A stretch of 64,000 nucleotides of DNA from an uncultured Oscillospiraceae bacterium (GTDB lineage: Bacteria > Bacillota > Clostridia > Oscillospirales > Oscillospiraceae), in contig CAKTPM010000005.1 of NCBI GenBank assembly GCA_934591705.1, positions 22,776 through 86,775 on the forward strand, read 5' to 3'. Within the stretch, counting starts at the first letter, position 1, and every line of letters begins with the position of its first letter. The translations under genes and the position numbers were made by a program. Positions 59,501 to 64,000 of the stretch are shown here, in pieces. Below the pieces are notes generated by a model. It saw nothing but the letters and a program-made list of their open reading frames with translations. It did no database searches and had not been told where the DNA came from.

Positions 59501-60070
59501 CACCAGATTCTCCTGGGTGCGCTCCAGCTTCCGCTCGGACTCCTCCTTGCGGTGGCGGTACTTGCTGATGCCCGCCGCCTCCTCAAAGACCTCCCGGCGC
59601 TCGCCGGACTTTACGGAGAGGATCTCGTCGATCTTGCCCTGACCGATGATGGAATAGCCCTCCCGGCCCATGCCGGTGTCCATGAAAAGCTCATTGACAT
59701 CCTTCAGCCGCACGGACTGCTTGTTGATGTAATATTCACTTTCCCCGCTGCGGTAATAGCGCCGGGTCACAGCCACCTCCGCCTCCTCCCGCTCCGGGAA
59801 GATGTGCTCGGTGTTGTCAATGACCAGCGTGACCTGGGCAAAGCCCATCTGATTGCGCTTCTCCGTGCCGCCGAAGATGACATCCTCCATCTTCGCGCCC
59901 CGGAGCTGGCGGGAGTTCTGCTCACCCATGACCCAGCGGATAGCGTCGGAAATATTAGACTTGCCCGAGCCGTTGGGCCCCACGATGGCGGTGATATCCT
60001 CGCCGAAGTTCAGAACGGTCTTATCGGGAAAGGACTTAAATCCCTGAATTTCCAGTGCTTTGAGATACAA
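56501..60070 (-). CDS. smc: Chromosome segregation protein SMC
   Basis: ATPase of the condensin complex (with ScpA and ScpB) that organises and resolves chromosomes. The 1189-residue protein has Walker A GPNGSGKSNISDAI, long coiled coils, a central hinge (about residues 505-665, with MNRGGSMTGGSISRSAG after it) and the C-terminal signature LLSGGEKAFVAIALYF plus Walker B FCVMDEIEAALD. I chose a TTG start with GAGG eight bases upstream; it gives MYLKALEIQGFKSF, which aligns with other SMC N-termini. A GTG three codons earlier leaves no room for the ribosome site. Confidence 0.96.
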   Translation of the reverse strand: MYLKALEIQGFKSFPDKTVLNFGEDITAIVGPNGSGKSNISDAIRWVMGEQNSRQLRGAKMEDVIFGGTEKRNQMGFAQVTLVIDNTEHIFPEREEAEVAVTRRYYRSGESEYYINKQSVRLKDVNELFMDTGMGREGYSIIGQGKIDEILSVKSGERREVFEEAAGISKYRHRKEESERKLERTQENLVRINDKIAELELQVEPLRRQAEVAKKYLVLRDELRVLEISLWLEQLQGIRTAKLKLENDVRTAEADKDAAKRAADEAYALAEQLSEQARQKDMDAEALRREMNTVDGTAGEQESAIAVLESSVAHNEESIDRVRREMADTDSRAGTLSQQMEQHRARMESIDRETAELESRVDALLEQVRAMTQGAAGAAKTAENLRAEETLAQAAAAEEREKLSSLRGSIGQRTERAAAMEKELAAAREKLRLGEGESRENKKLLDAAAEEAQAVRNVIEGHSLRMEGRRRRAEETAAAKVQLTMDLRALENRIHLLTEMEKEYEGFGKAVKTVMQAAQGNALRGIHGPVAGLMTVKEKYTVALEIALGAGLQNIVVDREEDAKQAIALLKQRDGGRATFLPLGTVRGDVLRENVQGQRGFVGIASELIDYDRQYDGIFKNLLGRTVVVEDIDCGIAMARSFKNSFRIVTLDGQVMNRGGSMTGGSISRSAGVLSRAGELARLSEKLDTMRGKLTSADTAAQEAKREFDKAQYELEVAQSQQRRAEDEVLRYQGKQDHYDILCDTLRQSCSDMEADLASFAAQNKRDAQSCTQAEEAIARQEALAAEKRARAESVMSDQSQSVEKTNRLGEEISALRARMAALTAERESTARAVESLAALQADMAGDKNDKQALIDRFEEANTRAREEIREHRAALGALQARTEGYRRQLAQLADEKLALEGQRDAKSRESRTLNETLIAATREHERLSQRLEGSAIEESNLLDKLWERYELSHSDAMAQRVELESVPKATRRIAELNREIKGLGTPNIGAIEEYDRVNTRYTYLSEQRSDVEKAREELSGIIDEITKQMTEIFARQFQLLNESFQETFLELFGGGKAQLELEDEKDILGCGIEIKVQPPGKQLKTITLLSGGEKAFVAIALYFAILKVHPTPFCVMDEIEAALDEANVVRYARYMRRIAGKTQFIVITHRRGTMEEADVLYGVTMQERGISRVLTINMNDLSKELKIK

Positions 60071-60110
60071 ACACTTCACCTCATTTTAATGATGGTACTA
60101 TAACTTATTG

Positions 60111-60139
60111 AGTATAACAGGTAAATGCGGCTTTTGCAA
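60111..60139 (-). promoter_or_regulatory. Sigma-A type promoter of smc-ftsY
   Basis: TTGCAA and TATACT on the minus strand with a 17-base spacer, about 40 bases upstream of smc. Confidence 0.7.
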
Positions 60140-60163
60140 GGAAAACGCCGGGGCAAAGGGCGA

Positions 60164-60201
60164 AAAAAATCGGTGAGGATAGCCCCTCACCGATTTTTTT
60201 G
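60164..60201. terminator. Intrinsic terminator after the lipoprotein gene
   Basis: ATCGGTGAGG and CCTCACCGAT form a stem around a short loop, flanked by runs of A and T on both sides, next to the stop codon of the minus-strand lipoprotein gene. Confidence 0.85.
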
Positions 60202-60209
60202 CTTCTCCG

Positions 60210-60734
60210 TCAGGCCCGGGCGCCCAGGCCCTCCATCAGGCCATAGGCGGCATCCTCCGCGGCCTGCTGCCAGGGATAGCCGTCCCCGGTGTAGCCCGCC
60301 GCAGAGAGCATGTCCTCTGCATCCTCCAGGGAGAGGACATCCAGCTGGCTGTTCAGCGCCGTCATCAGTTCCCGGACGGTCTCCTGCTCCTCGGCGGTCT
60401 TATCCGCCAGCCAGGCGGCGCCGGCACTCTTGGCCTCCTGAGCGGTCATGGGCTCGGCCGCGAAGAAATCCAGCAGCCGGGCGGCAGCCAGAGTCTGCTG
60501 CAGGGAGCTGCCGGCGGTGGCCACCTGGGTATTGGCGGCGATATCGTCCAGCAGGGTCCCGAGCGCCCCCACGGTCTCAGCAGGGGCTGCGTCCTGCTGC
60601 TGGCTTGCGCCGCCCTCCGCGGGATCGGCGCTCCCGCCGGCGGCCACTTTCCCATCGGTGCCGCAGGCAGCCAGGGAGAGAGCCAGCACCAAGGCCAGCA
60701 CCAGCGCCAAGGATCTCATCATGGTGTTTTTCAT
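60210..60734 (-). CDS. Small lipoprotein of unknown function
   Basis: A 174-residue exported protein. The signal peptide (LALVLALVLALSLAAC) ends in the lipobox LAAC at residues 21-24, so it is anchored to the membrane by a lipid. The mature part is rich in Ala, Gly and acidic residues and shows no known domain. It has its own RBS (AAGAAGG) and is followed by a terminator; it may be cotranscribed with the tepA-like gene upstream. Confidence 0.8.
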   Translation of the reverse strand: MKNTMMRSLALVLALVLALSLAACGTDGKVAAGGSADPAEGGASQQQDAAPAETVGALGTLLDDIAANTQVATAGSSLQQTLAAARLLDFFAAEPMTAQEAKSAGAAWLADKTAEEQETVRELMTALNSQLDVLSLEDAEDMLSAAGYTGDGYPWQQAAEDAAYGLMEGLGARA

Positions 60735-60805
60735 AACAGCAACCTTCTTTCCTATAGATCACTGCTATTAAAGCACCGATTTATGGCCGGTTTATGAACG
60801 GGGCT

Positions 60806-61519
60806 TTAGGATTCTCTTTCGTTTTTCCTGCCCTGCTGGATCATGGCGTAGAGGGCCTCCAGGGCATCGTGGAGGGTGCCCATGCGGTCGATGAGACCCA
60901 GGGACACCGCCTCGCTGCCGTAGATGACGCTGCCCACATCGTTGGCCATGTCCCCTACGGAGAGCATCAGTTCGCGAAATTTCTCGGCACTGATGCGGCT
61001 GTGGGCCGCCACAAATTCGATGATGCGCTCCTGGAGCCGCTCAAAGTAGCGGTAGGTTGCCGGGGCGGCGATGACCGTGCCGCCCATGCGCACCGGGTGG
61101 ATGGTCATGGAGGCGCTGGGGGCGATGAAGGTGGCCTTGGCACACACCGCCAGGGGCACCCCGATGGAGTGACCGCCCCCCAGCACCAGGGAGGCGGTGG
61201 GCTTTTTCATGCCCGCCGCCAGCTCCGCGATGCCCAGGCCCGCCTCCACATCGCCGCCCACGGTGTTCAGCAGCAGCAGGAGGCCGTCCACCTCCGGGGA
61301 CTGCTCCAAGGCAGCCAAAAGCGGCAGGATGTGCTCGTACTTGGTGGTCTTCGTGTTCTCCGGCAGGTTCATGTGGCCCTCGATCTGGCCGATGACCGTC
61401 AGGCAGTGGATGGTGCCCCGGCGGCTTCGCACCACCGTGGAGCCCATGTCGATGATGGGCTGCAGGGGCACCGTCTCCTTTTCCTCCCGGCTTGGGGTCT
61501 CTTTTTCCTCGTAATACAT
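60806..61519 (-). CDS. ClpP-family serine protease, translocation-enhancing protein TepA type
   Basis: A 237-residue cytosolic protein of the ClpP/crotonase fold. LLLLLNTVGGDVEAGLGIAE is the oxyanion region, LVLGGGHSIGVPLA contains the catalytic-type serine, and SASMTIHPVRMGG holds the histidine. B. subtilis TepA (YmfB) has the same length and pattern and aids protein export or sporulation-related proteolysis. AAGGAGG precedes the ATG. Confidence 0.87.
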   Translation of the reverse strand: MYYEEKETPSREEKETVPLQPIIDMGSTVVRSRRGTIHCLTVIGQIEGHMNLPENTKTTKYEHILPLLAALEQSPEVDGLLLLLNTVGGDVEAGLGIAELAAGMKKPTASLVLGGGHSIGVPLAVCAKATFIAPSASMTIHPVRMGGTVIAAPATYRYFERLQERIIEFVAAHSRISAEKFRELMLSVGDMANDVGSVIYGSEAVSLGLIDRMGTLHDALEALYAMIQQGRKNERES

Positions 61520-61583
61520 AGCGCGCCTCCTTTTGCGCTATTGTGTGCGCTTTCCCGGAACTTATCCCGGCGGCGGACAAAAC

Positions 61584-61612
61584 TTGACATTTGCCGCCGT
61601 GCTCTATAAAAT
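61584..61612 (+). promoter_or_regulatory. Sigma-A type promoter of the solute-binding lipoprotein gene
   Basis: TTGACA and TAAAAT with a 17-base spacer, about 30 bases before the start codon. It lies back to back with the tepA-type gene. Confidence 0.8.
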
Positions 61613-61643
61613 AGTGGTGTTTTTACAGACAGGAGGTCCTTCC

Positions 61644-62912
61644 ATGAAAAAGCTATTGACTGCCCTTTTGGCCGCCGGCATGCTTCTTTCCCTGTGCGCC
61701 TGCGGGCAGGAGACAGAGCCCATAGACGAGCCGCCCCAGGAGATCACCCTCTCCTTGTGGGTCTACCCTACCAAGTGGCTGGAGCCGGAGGCCCTGGAGG
61801 CCTTTCTGGCCGCCTTCACCCAGGGCACCCAGGAGCCGGTGTGCCATGTGGATGTCACCTACCTGGAGCCGGAGACCGCCGACGCCACCGTCCGGGGGGC
61901 CATGGAGTCCCGGATGATGCCGGATCTGCTGCTGGGAAATGTCAAGCCGCTGGTGACGCAGTTCGCCCGGGAGGGCATGATGGCCCCGCTCACGGACCTG
62001 TGCAGCGGCCGGGGCATCTATGACAAGGTGCTGGATGCCTGCACCGGAGAGGACGGCGGGGTGTACCTGGCGCCGCTTTTCATCAACCCTTACTGCATGG
62101 CCTTCAACCCCTACCTCTTCGAGGATGCCGGGACGCTGAAGTTCGCCGATACCCAGAACCACACCTGGAACACCAGCGAGTTCTTTGACGCTGAGATCGC
62201 CATGTTCTCCTACGGCACCACGGACTTTGCCTCCCTCTACTGCTACGGCCAGAACGGCGACTACGCCACCCGCGCCTTTGTCACCAATCTCTACGGCGGC
62301 GGCCTGGTGAACCCGGACGGCACCTACACCGTCAGCAATGAGCAGAACCTCAAGGCCTTCAAAAAGCTGGTGCGCTACAAGGGCTTCCGCTGGGATGACA
62401 CCATGCTGGCGGAGGACGCCTCCTACCTCTTCTCCCGGGGCGAATACGCTGCTACCCTCTGCTGGAGCGCGGATATGGCCCGGGAATATGAGACGAAATT
62501 CCCGGTGATCCCCATGTCCTTCCCCACCAAGGAGGGCGTGATGGCGGACCTGCCCGGCGAGGTATGGGGCCTGAGCGTTTTTGACTGCGGCAATGAGCAC
62601 CGCCTGACGGCGGCCCGGCGCTTTATCAGCTATCTCTACGGCGATGCCGGTGGCTATGCCGAATTTGTGAAGCTCTCGGGCTATTTCTCCGCCCGGGAGG
62701 GCTTCACCCTCTACGCCGACGATGAGACCCTGGCGCCCTATGAGCTCCTGAGCGCCTACATCGCCCCGGAGCCCCAGGACACCGAAAACTGGCTGCAAAT
62801 GCGCACCGCTTGGTGTGAACTGCTGGCTACCATCGCCGACACGGAGGATATTACGGAAAGCGGCATCAAGGAGGCCATGGCGGCCTTTGACCTTGCCGCC
62901 AATCAGAAATAA
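61644..62912 (+). CDS. Extracellular solute-binding lipoprotein (family 1)
   Basis: A 422-residue ABC-transporter type binding protein. The signal peptide (LLTALLAAGMLLSLCAC) carries the lipobox LCAC. The mature protein follows the sugar-binding family pattern: LSLWVYPTKWLEPEALEAF, MPDLLLGNV, LTDLCSGRG, YLAPLFINPYCMAFNPYLFE and later GVMADLPGEVWGLSVF. Permease and ATPase genes are absent on both sides, so it either works with distant partners or is an orphan. AGGAGG precedes the ATG. Confidence 0.85.
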   Translation: MKKLLTALLAAGMLLSLCACGQETEPIDEPPQEITLSLWVYPTKWLEPEALEAFLAAFTQGTQEPVCHVDVTYLEPETADATVRGAMESRMMPDLLLGNVKPLVTQFAREGMMAPLTDLCSGRGIYDKVLDACTGEDGGVYLAPLFINPYCMAFNPYLFEDAGTLKFADTQNHTWNTSEFFDAEIAMFSYGTTDFASLYCYGQNGDYATRAFVTNLYGGGLVNPDGTYTVSNEQNLKAFKKLVRYKGFRWDDTMLAEDASYLFSRGEYAATLCWSADMAREYETKFPVIPMSFPTKEGVMADLPGEVWGLSVFDCGNEHRLTAARRFISYLYGDAGGYAEFVKLSGYFSAREGFTLYADDETLAPYELLSAYIAPEPQDTENWLQMRTAWCELLATIADTEDITESGIKEAMAAFDLAANQK

Positions 62913-62920
62913 AGCCGCAT

Positions 62921-62950
62921 ACGGATACATACGGATACATACGGATACAG
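62921..62950. repeat. Three tandem copies of a 10-base unit
   Basis: ACGGATACAT, ACGGATACAT and ACGGATACAG follow each other directly, starting eight bases after the stop codon of the solute-binding gene and ending at the terminator. Confidence 0.85.
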
Positions 62951-62984
62951 GAAGTCCCCGGGCGCAGCCCGGGGACTTCCTCTT
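62950..62984 (+). terminator. Intrinsic terminator after the solute-binding lipoprotein gene
   Basis: GGAAGTCCCCGGGC and its complement around GCA form a 14 bp stem, followed by TCTTTATATTT. Confidence 0.85.
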
Positions 62985-63009
62985 TATATTTGCCGAAGCC
63001 GATGGCAGC

Positions 63010-63043
63010 AAAAAAAGAAGGTCCCGCCGGGGCGAGACCTTCC
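63010..63043 (-). terminator. Intrinsic terminator after the thioesterase gene
   Basis: GAAGGTC-C-CGCC and GGCG-A-GACCTTC form a stem with one mismatch; on the minus strand a run of seven T follows. Confidence 0.85.
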
Positions 63044-63054
63044 CTTTCGCTGTA

Positions 63055-63459
63055 TCACTTGTTTACTGCCGCCAGCTTGGCATTGCACTTTTCCAAAAAG
63101 CGGGCGTTGTCGATGACGGCCCGGGTGTGGGTACCCTCGCCGATGAGGCAGGTCTCATCGTAAGCCGAAACCTTGAAGGTGACCATCTTGCCGTTGGCGG
63201 AGATGTCCGTGACCTCCGCGGTGGCCCGGACGGTCATGCCCACGGGGGTGGGGGCCAGATGCGTGGAGGCGATGTCCACGCCCACGGTGCCCTTGCCCTC
63301 TGGCAGCTCGCCCTGGATGCAGTGCATGGCGGCGGACTCCATCAGCGCCATCATAAAGGGGGTGCCCAGCACCTCCAGGGCGCCGGAGCCCACAGCGGCG
63401 GCGGTCATCTCCGGGGTCACGACTTTTTCCTCCGTCAGGGTCATGCCAATCTCGATCAT
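63055..63459 (-). CDS. FlK-like hotdog thioesterase
   Basis: A 134-residue hotdog-fold protein similar to the fluoroacetyl-CoA thioesterase FlK. GSGALEVLGTPFMMALMESAA holds the Thr and Glu of the active-site triad, and STHLAPTPVGMTVRATAEV the histidine. In fermentative bacteria the true substrate is more likely some small acyl-CoA. AAGGAGG precedes the ATG. Confidence 0.85.
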   Translation of the reverse strand: MIEIGMTLTEEKVVTPEMTAAAVGSGALEVLGTPFMMALMESAAMHCIQGELPEGKGTVGVDIASTHLAPTPVGMTVRATAEVTDISANGKMVTFKVSAYDETCLIGEGTHTRAVIDNARFLEKCNAKLAAVNK

Positions 63460-63472
63460 ATTGCTGCCTCCT

Positions 63473-64000
63473 TTATACTCCTAATTGTGTCCACAGCTTG
63501 TCATAGAACTTCAATGTCTCCTGGGGCAGGTTCACATAGATCTCGCAGCGCTCCCGCTCCTCATCAGGGATGGCCATGATGTTGTAGATCTCCTCGTCCA
63601 GCGGCTCTCCGTACTCCTCCTCGTAGTAGGCGGGGTACTCCGCCAGCGCCTCGGCGTTGGGGGAGGCGTACCAGATATAGTCCATGTTGGCCAGATTGGA
63701 GCCGGTGGAGGCAATGAAGTTGATCCACTCCTCCGCCTCGGACATATGCTGGCTGGACTTCAGGACGCACATGGCGTCCACGAACCAGTTGCTGCCCTCC
63801 TCCGGGATGACGAAGGCCAGATCCTCGTTGTTCTCCAGCATGGTCAGATAGTCGCCGGCGTAGTACATGGCGATGGCGGCGTTTCCGCCCTCCATCTTGC
63901 CGAAGATCTCATCCATGACGAATGCCTGATAGACGCCCTTGCTCTTGGCGTTCTTCACCAGCTCAAAGGCCTCGGTGAGCTGGGCCTCGTCGGTGGTGTT
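63473..64000 (-). CDS. potD: Spermidine/putrescine-type ABC transporter substrate-binding protein (C-terminal part, runs off right edge)
   Basis: The last 175 codons are in the window; the frame continues beyond position 64000. The text AAIAMYYAGDYLTMLEN, DLAFVIPEEGSNWFVDAMCV and EAEEWINFIASTGSNLANM followed by YASPNAEALAEYP is the C-terminal half of a PotD/PotF-type periplasmic-type protein. The order potABCD would place the permease and ATPase genes beyond the right edge. The ligand may be spermidine, putrescine or another polyamine. Confidence 0.87.
   Translation of the reverse strand, partial: NTTDEAQLTEAFELVKNAKSKGVYQAFVMDEIFGKMEGGNAAIAMYYAGDYLTMLENNEDLAFVIPEEGSNWFVDAMCVLKSSQHMSEAEEWINFIASTGSNLANMDYIWYASPNAEALAEYPAYYEEEYGEPLDEEIYNIMAIPDEERERCEIYVNLPQETLKFYDKLWTQLGV

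Noticed and set aside
62917..62950. CRISPR array
   Set aside because: The units are only 10 bases long with no spacers.

Overview
The window comes from a GC-rich, endospore-forming Gram-positive anaerobe, most likely a clostridium of the Oscillospiraceae/Ruminococcaceae type (Flavonifractor, Oscillibacter or Intestinimonas relatives). This is inferred from the complete spoIIIAA-AH operon, the spoIIAA-spoIIAB-sigF operon, T-box control of aminoacyl-tRNA synthetases, a two-subunit iron-sulfur serine dehydratase, CD1247-type and DUF4364 clostridial proteins, and the local order hprK-glcK-murB-rapZ-whiA-dnaE. No rRNA, transposase, integrase or CRISPR array is visible. There is one tRNA gene (Gln, CUG).

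Layout. 1-3.2 kb: late cobalamin genes (P-loop protein at the edge, cobS, cobU, cobT) behind a TIM-barrel isomerase. 3.2-6.5 kb: ispA, xseB, xseA, nusB and a Gls24 protein. 6.5-11.2 kb: spoIIIA operon. 11.2-20.5 kb: an overlapping operon from hprK to dnaE and DUF4364. 20.6-24 kb: rpmB, a DUF2500 protein and a PcrA/UvrD helicase. 24-26.2 kb: a DNA-damage cassette with a strong promoter overlapped by a LexA-type box, a 37-residue membrane peptide, a radical SAM/HhH protein and a DUF4130 protein. 26.1-27.6 kb: spoIIA operon. 27.7-34 kb: valS with T-box, sdaAB-sdaAA, a VTT membrane protein and a LysR regulator. 34.1-38.1 kb: Na/phosphate transporter and PhoR-PhoP-like two-component system, each preceded by the same TTTACA-N5-TTTACA pair. 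38.2-40.9 kb: an AT-rich island built like a type II restriction-modification locus (HTH regulator and methyltransferase facing an unusual DHH-like protein and a C-type regulator). 41-46.5 kb: tRNA-Gln, thiT with TPP riboswitch, pncB, a zinc-ribbon protein, efp, pepP and yqeG. 46.5-52.3 kb: an unknown protein, rpsU, leuS with T-box, and a SpoIID-like protein with peptidoglycan-binding repeats. 52.3-60.1 kb: rsfS, a nadD-yqeK fusion, yhbY, rdgB, rph, ftsY and smc. 60.2-64 kb: a lipoprotein, TepA, a solute-binding protein, a FlK-like thioesterase and the C-terminal part of a PotD-like protein.

Most of the window is conserved housekeeping and sporulation DNA in tightly overlapping operons (ATGA and TGATG junctions). 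The parts that stand out are the SOS-type cassette at 23.9-26.2 kb, the restriction-modification-like island at 38.2-40.9 kb whose candidate nuclease has RecJ/DHH-like motifs, and the paired Pho-type boxes that tie the two-component system to the phosphate transporter.
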